DNA of 64,000 bases, from NCBI RefSeq assembly GCF_037042905.1, contig NC_087261.1, positions 15,808,917 through 15,872,916 on the forward strand, in the 5' to 3' direction. Below, in pieces: positions 1-10,895 of the stretch. The notes under the pieces were generated by a model. It searched no databases and was not told the origin of the DNA. It was given only the letters and a program-made list of their open reading frames with translations. Each line of letters opens with the position of its first letter. The stretch's first letter is position 1. A program made the translations under genes and the position numbers. Origin of the DNA: Lytechinus pictus (Eukaryota > Echinodermata > Echinoidea > Temnopleuroida > Toxopneustidae).

Positions 1-22
1 ATGGTGATATTGTATATCTTAC

Positions 23-3000
23 GTCTCCATCCACATGACCCTCCATGGATCATACTCGACGTTGTAATGAAGATCACCAGACCAGATTTCAGATCGACTA
101 AATTCAACATTCTGAGCCTCCCAAAAGGTAGAGAATGGGTTTCCTTTCTGTTCAAAATATAATCAATGAGAATATATGTCATTTAGGATAGTTTTAATTA
201 ATGACTATCTGATTCATTATCGTTTCAAAGATTTTTTTTTAATATATTACAAAGGAAGTGCCTAGATAGGGTGGCAAGACAACTAATAAGTGACGTCATT
301 TTTTTTCTAAATCGAACCTCTCCTCTTTATAGTCTTCAGTTTTTCTTCCCTTTTTGCCTTCTTCTTTTCTCTCTTTTTGTTCACTGTTGAAAAGAAAATC
401 ACAGGGGCGTGGGGCGGCCCCCCCCCCCTGCCCCGACTGTGGCGCCGCCTCTGCAGACAACCAATAAAAGTGCTTGTATACTTCTTGTGCGTGGTGTATT
501 ACCATACCTAAAATCATGTGAGATATCTTCAAACTGTTATTTCTTCAACAAAGTCTCGCCTAGGTTGGATTTTATGCATCGGGCAATGATACATAAAAGT
601 ATAAATGTGTACTAACATTACCATCACTATACCATCACCATCGATCCTGTTCAAAATCATATCGAATCAAAATTACCAATCATCAAAAAGTTGGTTTCAA
701 ACGAAATGCCTTCTACTCAGCGAGCAAGCGTAATATATCAGCACTATTCATTGATATGTATTTAATATGCCATTGTAGATATGACGAAATAATTCATGTG
801 CATGCATGAATATGCATTGTTATTTTGTTTGCTTCTGTTTGTGATGGATATACATAAAGTAAATTTGAATCTGAACAATGATACGTAATTCAGACCCCAG
901 ACAAAGATCTGAAGAGTATTTTACAGAACTGTAATAATTCAATTTCGTTTCCTTCATTTTAAAAAAAAAATTGAAAAGGGGGAAGGGGTCTTACCCTGGG
1001 ACACATATCATTATTTCCCTCAGCTGCCCTGCTCGAGCAGTATGCTACCCTCTCAGCCAAAGGCCAATGAGTTGGTGCTAACTCGTACATGAAATCTTCA
1101 AATGTGACGATGTCTTCATGGTATTCTCTCAGAGCGTTCAAATCAAAGTACTCCGTCGCGGGAACGTAAAGCTGGAAAGTTAGATGAAAAGAACACGGTT
1201 AATACAATCATTGTCAAAACTTTTTACGAAGTTTACAGGTAATGAGGAGTTTTCACACTGTGACGCAGAAGGCTTGCAAGAAATAAAAATTGTCGAATGC
1301 CCTTCATGACAATTAACAATCAAGAAGTCTTTGTCAAAAATTGGTGAATCAAAAATTAAAGCAGTTTCGTCCTGGACTATGGACAAACGACCTATTTGCC
1401 ATTTTTTCTTCAGCTCCGAAAGAATCGACATGATTTTTCGTCAGCTCCGAAATAATAAAACTATCCCGGTTCACCAATATTCGACAAAGATCTCCTGGCT
1501 GTTCTTTGTCATTTTGACGGGCATTTTCAATACATTTACTGTGTTCTTAAATATGTTCCCATTGCAGTTGTGAAAGATACATAATGCTACAGTCACACGT
1601 ACCAACGTACTGATTCCTAACCGATCGATTGTGTGTGTCGGTCAGGAGTTGTTTTCGTTGATGTGACTGTAATATATTATAAATAATATAATATAACATG
1701 ATATAATATAATAAAATATAAACTAATTTACAATGGTTTATGCCAATCTAGTGGTTGAAAGTAAAATTGTTTAGACATCAATATAAAAAATTCCCCTATT
1801 ATAGATTATAATAAGTGGGTAATTTTTATTTTACATATATATATTTTTTGGTTGGGTTCAATCATAATGCTTTACAAATACTGAATAGAAAATATATTAT
1901 TTTACTGTCTAATGTTATTCCATTTGTATTACTGTTTAGAAAAACGCATTATTATAGACACTCTGAGCATTTTGAAGAACAAGTCCTACAATGCAGTTTT
2001 CCCATTTTTTGTAATCTGAACAGTTCAAATGATATTATAAATTCAGAAAAATAGGAAATACATGGGGAAATAAATTGCTCTAATCTTGTCAACTATATCT
2101 TGAAAAGTTGACCCAAAATGTTAGGTATTAGATTTTTTTAATCGAAATTTTCAGGATTTCGAGGTTTTGTTAATTAATCAAATGCTTACATTATCTTTTC
2201 TTTGTCCGACTGCGTGTTGATAATCGATGAATGGCGGTATAACCAAGACTCGATCAAGCGTCTTTGCAAAATATAATGACCCCAATAGAAGCTCCACTTG
2301 ATTGCTGAATCGCCCTGTAAAGACATACGTATTTGATATTTGATATATGGTAATAATTTATTATGAAGATACTATCATATTTTTTAAACCATTGATTGGT
2401 TTCTGCAACATCGCAATTTTAGATGTATATTTTTTATATTTCGGCCGCTTACATTTCCTTTTCTAGTGGTATTTTGCTTCCTCGTTGTTTCTTTTCATAA
2501 AAGATCATATATTGATCATAATAGAAATTACCTTCAATATCGATGGATGAAATATCAAGGAGTAAAGACAAAGGTATGTTTGCTCGATCGCGTCGCTCGC
2601 ACGCAAATAATTATGATGATGGGAGGTTTGAACTCCAGTCTCAACGAAATTCCCAGCTTGTTAGTAACGCACATGATCGCCAATGGATTATCCTGGCCAT
2701 TCATCAAATACCACATCAACAAAGGTCGGACAAAGTTAGATCAGAAAACTCCTTGATCAGATTAAACCTGAGACAGAGATCGAGAGAGTGGTCTGAAATC
2801 AAATATTATTTCATTTACATTTCCTTCCTTCGTTCCCGCCGAAACTTGTAAGCCGTAATTATGCGCATGCGTTTTACGACCACACGGATAGTTGATGAAG
2901 GGAGGCAGGACCAAGACTCGATCCAGCATTTTAGCGAAATATAAAGTCCCCAAAAGCTGCTCGACCTGTCCAGCAAATTGTCCTGTATCGGAAATAAATA

Positions 3001-4601
3001 ACAATGCACTTGGTTAAAGTGTAAAATGTTAATAGATCTCACTGGCGTGCAGATGGGGAATTTTAGCATGTCCCCCCCCCCCCCCCCTCAAAAAAGTTCC
3101 ACGACGAAAAAAGAGGAGAAAGGGAAGAAAAGGACAGGAAAAGGGTTCAGATATGATGGCGTTCCTGAATATCTCACTTCGCTCGCTCGGGACTTAAAAA
3201 ATATCTGCCTCCCACACCGTGTTTCGCCCCTCATGTTTTGTTGGGGGTTGCTCATTTCGACACTGATGATGGTAATATTAATATTTCGATTGAGTGTGTA
3301 AATCAATATGCATTTTATCAAATTTGCTTTAATGAGAATCTCTCAGGCCTGTTGGGAGTTTTCAACGGTCTGATGTGTCAACTGCCGAAATATTCTCAAC
3401 TTCAAGATCATTTTCAATCAATAAAAATTTAGTGAATAGAATATAACTTATGAAACATTTTTATCTTTCAGTTCAACCTTATTTTGTCGCACCACTCACA
3501 CCAGGGGAGTGTTTCATTAAACATTAATGTCCGACAAGTTGTTAGATCTGACAACTTCCTTTGATTTTGATTGGGTGAGAAGCACTGTTACTATGGTAAC
3601 TGTCGGATAAAACCGGGACTTGTCGGATAAAACGTCCAACAAGTCTTTTCGTGAAACGCTCCCCAGTTTAAAGGTTTGTATTGTTGGGGTCTTTATTCAA
3701 ATCTTGATTAATTTTAAAGCAAATCATTTCATTAGAGATGAATATTATTTTATCTATAAGTAGTAATTGCTCGGACTGGCAAACATTCATGCGTATATTG
3801 TTTCCATACAAAACCTTCTTTTATTGAACAGGATAATGATTTTATATCGTAAGCGTAATGCAGATCAATAAAAAAAAATATATCAAAATCGTCTGCTAAT
3901 TTGGCCCAGGGGAGGGCGAGGGTCATCCCTTAATTTATTGCAAACGTTTCTTCTAACTAGACATACTTATAAACACATGAAGCCCTATTCAAATGTTTGT
4001 ATATATGCCTACCTTATAGTAATGGTGGTAGGTCCTGAATAATTTGTAGGCTTCGTTATATTATGGGTGATTCAAATCTATGGAAATTTCTTCCCAAATG
4101 AACAAGTGTGCTGGGGATATATGTGTTGCTATGTCTGACAAGCCTCTGCAATGAAACAACCTTGAAAAGGAACAGGCTAAACCCATTTATTTTGAAAAGC
4201 TTAGACAGTCAAAGCAACAAAGTAATTTATGCACAACAGATGATAGTTAATGAAAAGAACCCTCAATCATTATTCCTTATACTGCAATGTTTTGCACTAA
4301 GTAAAAAGTATCCAGCAACCGTTTCACATCTTTGTCTCCATACCATAGGTAAATATGCAAACAAAAGTGTTCTCAGTAACAGCAATTACATTTATAATAT
4401 TATCAAGACCAATTAAAGCATACACAAAGAAATACATAGGCCTAGCTGCCGGTCTATGGAACAGTACTAAAATCTATTACCTGAACACGGACAGTATAAA
4501 ATATATCCCTTAGGATCCCATTCCAGTTCTGATCCAACTATTCTTCCTTGGGCTAGCCCACTTAGGACCAGGATCGCTAAGACAATGTAATCAGCCCTCA
4601 T
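23..4601 (-). CDS. POFUT1: GDP-fucose protein O-fucosyltransferase 1, 5' part (exons 1-4)
   Basis: Exons on the minus strand: 4481-4601, 2190-2314, 995-1171 and 23-147; the gene continues off the left edge. Phases agree (121+125+177+125 nt, about 182 residues of the roughly 390 usual). Residues 1-19 form a hydrophobic signal peptide beginning [10 protein letters not shown]. Then comes [12 protein letters not shown], the family's N-terminal signature, followed across the exon 1/2 junction by GRFSNQ, the GDP-fucose-site loop (usually GRFGNQ). Exon 3 carries [13 protein letters not shown] and a Cys-containing stretch; exon 4 begins KGNPFSTFW. The known enzyme is an ER-lumen GT65 transferase that puts O-fucose on EGF repeats of Notch-type receptors. 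One oddity is Ser where vertebrates have Met in CPCMG. Donors and acceptors are canonical, for example G|GTAATA at 4480 and CAG|CTT at 1171. The ATG at 4601 is the only in-frame start before the signal peptide. Confidence 0.93.
2819..2982 (-). CDS. Duplicate of POFUT1 exon 2, possible alternative exon or pseudoexon
   Basis: This segment follows an intact acceptor (CAG at 2983-2985) and reads [20 protein letters not shown], then [13 protein letters not shown], clearly paralogous to exon 2 at 2190-2314. It can end at donor GTAAAT (2818) in the same outgoing phase as the normal exon. Its length is 164 nt against 125 nt, a difference of 13 whole codons, so either exon could join exon 1 to exon 3 in frame. 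The GRFSNQ loop has become GQFAGQ, losing the Arg and Asn that the family conserves. There is no stop codon. It may be a mutually exclusive exon making an inactive or altered form, or a decaying duplicate. The exact donor is uncertain. Confidence 0.6.
3505..3664. mobile_element. 160-bp foldback MITE, family A, copy 1
   Basis: The ends are GGGGAGTGTTTCAT and GTGAAACGCTCCCC in inverted orientation, flanked on both sides by AG. Internal text includes paired TGTCGGATAAAA and TCCGACAAGT motifs. A second copy in opposite orientation lies at 50073-50230, also flanked by AG. It has no coding capacity. Confidence 0.75.
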
Positions 4602-5239
4602 GGTTCTAAAACAATGCCCTTTTCAATCAGGATAATGCCTGAAATAGCGTTACGTTTGAGAGAGAGTAGTCGTACATCCAACGTGTATATAGCTTCAATG
4701 TGCCTCTTAGCTTTATCTTTCATTGTTGCATTCCTATTCACCTCAGAACAGTTTGTCCACGTCGCTTTCTCACACTCTTCCAAGCCCTTTGAGAGTTACT
4801 CAGGTGGAACACAAAGAATACAATCTCCACCCAACCCCCTCGTCTAAATCAACCCTTCCCATATAACCTCCTCGAAGTCCTTGTTCACACAAAAGGTCGA
4901 TGTTATTACTCTTCGCCTGGGTCACACCTCTTATCCCCGACCCGGGAAATAAGGTGTCGTCACCGTTTTATGCGATGAGGGGGGGGGGGGTCATATGCCA
5001 ACAAACCCCAAACTCAAACAGAATAACAATTGAAATTGAATTATATACCAACGTTGGTAAGCATTCGTTTTACAAGAAAATAATAATAATGATAATATAA
5101 TAAAATAAAATGAAAAACAAAAACAATATAAGCAAAATAAGGAGAAGGAGCAAAAGAAGGAGGAAAAGGAAGAAGAAAAGAGCCAAAATCACGTCATGTT
5201 CTGAAAAAAAGTGATAAAGAAATATTTGGGAATATCATG
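4602..5239. other. POFUT1 upstream region, no gene seen
   Basis: This stretch should contain the POFUT1 5'UTR and promoter because it lies directly upstream of the start codon. I see no clear TATA box, no convincing ORF and no repeat I can name, apart from a G run near 4980 and an A-rich tract at 5080-5180. Confidence 0.3.
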
Positions 5240-5760
5240 CTTTGCATGTTGATAACTTAGAAATTCTTCTTCTTCCTCCTCTTCGTCTTCGCCTCATCAT
5301 CCTTCTTTCACTTTCTACCCCCCCCCTTCTTTTCCTTATTTCTTCTTTCTCCTTCTTCTCTTCCTCATCCATCTCCTTTTACTTTCTACTCCTCCTCTTC
5401 CTTATTTGTTCTTTCTCCTCCTCTTCTTCTTCTCCTCCTCGTCCTCCTTTCACTTTATACTAGTACTCCTCCTTCTCCTCCTTATTTCTTCTTTCTCCTC
5501 TTCTTCTCCTCCTCCTTTCACTTCCTCCTCCTTCTTTCCATATTTGTTCTTTCTCCTTCTTCTCCTCCTCATCCATCTCCTTTCACTTTCTACTCCTCCT
5601 TCTTCTCTTCCTTATTTCTTCTCTCTTCTTCTCCTCATCCTCTTCCTTTCACTCTCTACTCCTCCTTATTCCCCTTCTCTTCCTCCTTACATTTTTTTCT
5701 TCCTACGTTTTTCTGCTTCTCTCACACATTTCAACTCCCACCCCCTTTCCCTCTTCCCAC
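5240..5760 (+). repeat. About 500-bp polypyrimidine tract (CTT/CCT-rich)
   Basis: The plus strand is almost entirely C and T, built from irregular TTCTTCTCCTCCT units, with adjoining purine-rich sequence at 5140-5200. Long open frames here are compositional, encoding only Ser, Leu, Phe and Pro. Such tracts can form triplex DNA. It lies just upstream of POFUT1. Confidence 0.8.
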
Positions 5761-6813
5761 ATTCCAATTCTCCCTCATTGCTATCCAGTAAACATAAATG
5801 AATGCCCATTCAGTACGAAAAAAAAAAAACACTCTACTTTAATGACTTTCATTTGATACGACTCATAAGCTCTTTATTCATATACAAAAGTCAAGGTTTG
5901 TTCGTAATGGCACGGCACACACACATATTAATCTAATGACTTTAATCACAATGAATACCGTGAAATAGAAAACAACAAAAATGTTATTGCATAGGACTAA
6001 GAAAAGGCAACAATTTCTTACAGACATGAATACATGCAAAACAATATATAACAATATATTCATTACAATTTTGAGGAAAATGTATCTTGTAAAGATTGCA
6101 GCTATGATTAAAAGACTTTTAGACTTATCAAGGTGAGGTAATAAAAAGCACATTGTTTTAAATTTGTAAGGCAGCTCATTATTCATTAATAACCAGTATG
6201 ACTTATATTGTAAAAGCAACTATCTTCAAATATTTTTTGGTAAACATTAGGAATAAATTATAGAACTAAATGGAAGAATTGAATATAGACCATTTATAAT
6301 ATGCTATCCCAATATCAGAAACTTCACTATTTCTTCTATTTTTTTTAAAGAAAACTTTTATTTTTCAAATTAATCATCCACTTAATGGGGGGATAAAAAC
6401 TTGTTGAGAATGGGTCCAACACAAATGAATATCTGTTGAGAAATAAGATCGAATAAAGAAAATACTTGAGCACTTATGAAAGTAGAACATTTGAATCTTC
6501 ATAATTCTTTTTTCAAACCCTTTTTACAAAATTGTGAGGATTTCCTTAAGAGCAAATATTAATAATTAGGTTGATCATGGTTCTTTCATCAAATCAATAT
6601 ACATGATAAATTTTTTTCATTACACTTAGCAAAGCTGCATACCAACTGACATATTGTATTTACATGGATAAAAAAAGTATATAACACTCTTTGAGTATAT
6701 ATGTACTACCCATCCTGCAGCAAAACAAGACTAATAATATATGGCACTTGAAAAATAAGCGTCCAATCTGCACACATCCTACATGTACATGTTCCTTGCA
6801 GTCAAAGAGTAAC

Positions 6814-7247
6814 AATAAGGTCCAAATTCACAAAGGTGGTTTTAAAAACCATCGGTTGAACCCATGGTTTATGCAGATTTCCTGTATATATTACACCTAT
6901 TAACCGCGTATATAAAAAAACATCCAATGCTGATGCACGCTTTTGTCACATCATTGCGCCAAATTGACACCTGTGGCCATGGTTAAGTACGCTATTTTAT
7001 TCACAGGTCCACCAATATGAATTAACGAGTCCACTCTTTAAACATTGGACTCATGAATAAAATAGCATACTTAACCATGGCAACAGGCATCAATTAGGCG
7101 CAATGTGACAAAGGCAAGCATCAGTATTGGACATTTTTCAGTATACGCAGTAAATCACCGGTAAGCGTAATTTATACAGGAAATCAGCATAAACCATGGG
7201 TTCGACCGTTGGTTTTTAAAACCACCTTTGTGAATTTGGGCCTTATT
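6814..7247. mobile_element. 434-bp foldback element (long palindrome)
   Basis: The arms begin AATAAGGTCCAAATTCACAA and end with the reverse complement near 7220-7247. The palindrome continues inward through CCATGGTTTATGC and TTAACCATGG motifs to a loop near 7030. It has no ORF, so it is a non-autonomous foldback MITE. Confidence 0.75.
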
Positions 7248-7836
7248 GTAAAAACTTGTATCGGATTTATCAAATTCCAACAATACAGCAAAGTAAATGA
7301 AACATTTTGATCACAGGGATATTTCCATTTTCACGAAGAGACTCTGCCCATATCTCCACGATATCTCCACACTTCAAAAGAGAATGCCATACAGTACAAT
7401 ACACAAAGAAAAAGAAAATAAGACCCTCACTCTGATAAAAGTTTACATGATAATAATGATAATTAATTATTCCCCTAGCTTACTCGTATAAATTAGGACG
7501 GTTTTTACTTGCACTATTCACCAAGGCACTTGATATTGATAAGCACAAAGAAGTACAATAATGAGCCAACTCAACTCATCCATTACTTCACTGGAAGAAG
7601 AAATTCATAAAATTGACAATATATTAACTAGAAAATATGAAAATATGTACTTCTGTGATTATACAATTATGCCAAACACACAATACATCACTGCACACAC
7701 ACAGACTCTCATGGCAAGGATAGTTTACTATTATACTTAAACGCATCACACTGTCAAACATCTATGATCTTATCATACATTATTTACATACAAATATTAA
7801 AGTAATATCCATCATGGCCTGTATAGAAATCATGGA

Positions 7837-8335
7837 AAGCTATTGATTCGATTGTCTTGAATGTACATCCAATGAAAACAATATAAAGCTATTGATTCAA
7901 TTATCTTGAATGTGAGTCTTATCAAAACTACTGAAATCTCTTTAATTCCATTGTCACGAATGGAAATCCAATCAAAACTATGAAAATCTATTAATTCCAT
8001 TGTATTGAATAGACATCCAATCAAAACTATGGAAAGCTAAGATTCCAATGTATTGAATGAACATCCAATCAAAATGGAAAACTTTTGATTCCATTGTCTT
8101 AGATGTCTATCCAATAAAAAAAAATTGATTCATTATATTGAATGTGAGTCAAATCAAAGCTAAGAAAAGTTACTGATTCCATTGTCTTCAATGCATGTGC
8201 ATCAAATCAAAATTATGGAAAGTTACATGTATTTATTACCTTTCTCAAATGTGCATCACATGAAATCTATGGAAAGCTATTGATTTAATTGTCTTGAATG
8301 TGCATCCAAAATAAATTATTAAAGGAAATCTATTA
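7837..8335. repeat. Degenerate minisatellite, unit about 55-60 bp
   Basis: Roughly nine diverged units share the order GGAAAGCTATTGATTC, ATTGTCTTGAATG and CATCCAATCAAAAC. Any open frame across it comes from the repeat and is not a gene. Confidence 0.75.
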
Positions 8336-8617
8336 GATTGTCTTGAATTCATGTGCAATCAAAGAAGTGATAAGGGATTATATGGGTCAATTCAAGCAAT
8401 CATTGTAATCTAGTTTGTTTACAAACCTTTGTCTTTTCAACTGGGTCCTGACTTGAATAAGAATCTCATATATCAACAGAACAAAATACTAAGCATTGCT
8501 AATCTGTCATATTATGACAAATTGCCCAACATTTAAGAATCACAAATTGAAATGATTCTCACATATAGCATAACACAAAGGCCTGAATTCACAAAAGAGG
8601 TCTAAACCCACTTTTCG

Positions 8618-9103
8618 GTTTGAAAGGAAAGTTCACCCAGAAGAAAAGTTTGTTGTAAAAATAGCAGAAAAAAAATAATGGTTAAGGTTTGAGGAAAATC
8701 CATTAAAGATTAAGAAAGTTATCAGAATTTTAAGTTTTGGATTTGTGATGTCACAAACGAGCAGCTGCCCTGTATGTTAAGTAATATAAATTGCATAAAC
8801 TTCAATTTTTTAATGTTTTGTGGGGACTTTTTTTCTTTCTTTTTAGGAATGGATGTGAAATGATTTGTCTATTGATGTACTGAAGGTACAGTAAAAACCA
8901 TATTCAATTTTCTGAGAAAATGACAGTTAATTGATTTTTTACCATACGATATGTAGGGAAGCTGCTCACATATGTCACAAATCAAATAATCAAAATTCTT
9001 ATTCTTTGATGGATTTTGCTCAAACCTTCGGCATTCTTTTGTATTGATTTTCTGCTATTTTTACAATTAACTTTTTGTCAGGGTGAAATTCCCCTTTAAA
9101 CCC
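8618..9103. mobile_element. Foldback element, family B
   Basis: The left end (AAAGGAAAGTTCACCC) and right end (GGGTGAAATTCCCCTTT) are inverted. The arms continue with AATAGCAGAAAA/TTTTCTGCTATT and a GTGATGTCACAAA/TATGTCACAAAT pair. The layout matches the larger element at 58152-58760 but the sequence is only loosely similar. Confidence 0.6.
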
Positions 9104-9164
9104 CCACTGCAGATTTTGCAGATATGCACACACACTGAATATGATCCAATTACATTTAAAAAAA

Positions 9165-9443
9165 TAATAATATAGGATTTGTATACTATGGCGCACGTGT
9201 CCAACTTGCTAGGTGCTCAAGGCACTCCTATATTACCCCGGCTAAGCTAATCTACCTATTCTGGTGCGCACAGCTTCTTGAGGAATTACTTCTTGCCGAT
9301 ACCCATATACCTCACCTGGGTTGAGTGCAGCAAAGTGTGGATAAATTTCTTGCTGAAGGAAAACATGCCATGGCTAGGATTCGAACACACGACCCTCTGT
9401 TTGAAAGGCGAGTCATGAGAACCACTAGACCACGACGCACCCA
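9165..9443 (-). mobile_element. tRNA-derived SINE
   Basis: Read on the minus strand from about 9443, the head is tRNA-like, with a box A match (TGGTCTAGTGG) and a box B match (GTTCGAATCC) at normal spacing. A body follows with CTTGCTGAAGG-related text, CCAGGTGAGG and an A/T-rich tail. Truncated relatives occur at 24785-24905 and 25015-25120. Confidence 0.75.
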
Positions 9444-10556
9444 CCCATAATTGCTGTTGGAGCACAATTAGGCAAGGCATGCACTTGTTAAAGTGCACTT
9501 TAAAAAATAGAAGAGGGCTTTCTACCCTCTCTGTAGACAATGAATGCAATTCAAACCTCCTTTGGGATTCCAGGCCATAGGATTTGGAAGTTACTTGTAA
9601 TTCACCTTTTCAATAAACATATACATAGAGGTTTATATTGCATAAATATAAATGATTTCCATAAATTCACAAGCTATACAAATAATATAGGACGAAGACT
9701 TGGAAGAATGCAGATACAATGAATGGAATGTATAGAAATTTCACTGCTGTATAAAATTTATATTTACAGCGTTTAAAAAAAGCGAAAATCCTTCCATAAG
9801 AATGGCCCCTGAAAATAATTTACGTAAAAATGAATTAACAATTTTTCAATTTACTTTCTGTAATATACATGCTGACATTATATTTGCCAAGTCAAGCATT
9901 TACAATTCTCCTCATAATGCATACTATACAATACATCAAAGACAAGCAAAAGAACCTATCATTTTATTTTCCAGAGAATATATCAGACAAGTAGCTATAC
10001 AGTGAAGTAGAAATTGTGTGTATTGCTTTAGTTCCATTACTTGCTTATTATTACAATCTCTAAAAATACTTTAAAATGCTTTGAATGTACATTTTATATT
10101 GTCATAAAAATAAAGTTCAATAACATTTTTCAGCCACAGTAATTGCATACGCAATAAATGAATTATATAAAACTAGTCTTGTTGGAAGTGTTAGCTGCAT
10201 GATTAATATTGCTACTACGTGATTTGCTCTTGCATAGTTACTCCTGAGGGTGGGTTTCACAAAACATGTTTAGAATAACAAGCTACTATTATAATCAACT
10301 GAAATCGTTGTTTGATTGGTGGAAAGCAAATTTGGCATAGGAATTATCCATCTATTGTTGATCACTTTTATCCACTAACAAGAAAAAAAATATTAATGGT
10401 ACACATGAAGAAGGGATAAGACCATTGGCCCGAAACATAGAGCTCAACGATCACTGCAGAGCATTATTTTACCATTGATTGCATTGACTACAATTTGCAA
10501 TCAATCGTAAAAATCAAGCATAGGATTAATCGCTAACCTTTGTGTCACAGGACACA

Positions 10557-10752
10557 GGGGTGTTTCACAATGACTTATTAAAGCGATGTACCAAGGCCCA
10601 CATGTGAATTCAACACATGATCTAAATAATGAGGACCCAGTAGCGTGCATCTCCTGAGCACGATTTCACCAATGCAGTGAGGCATTATACACCATGCACA
10701 ATTGGAAATTCAAGGATTTTTAGTCGCACTTAAATATTTGTGAAACACCCCC
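10557..10752. mobile_element. Foldback MITE, family C
   Basis: It starts GGGGTGTTTCACAA and ends TTGTGAAACACCCCCC. It shares termini with the better copy at 61852-62069 and with degraded copies near 26330-26430 and 28035-28260. Confidence 0.6.
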
Positions 10753-10895
10753 CCACCCCCCCACCATGTAAATTGATCAATCTTGGAGAAAAAAAAACAA
10801 TTCAAACCATGATTTTGAAAACATTAATGATACCATTAAAGCTCATTACCTTACAAAAGTTAATCAATTATCAAATCAATCATTTGTCATTACTC

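Noticed and set aside
5242..5801. Long Ser/Leu/Phe open frames
   Set aside because: Purely compositional; they are translations of a CT-only tract in several overlapping frames.
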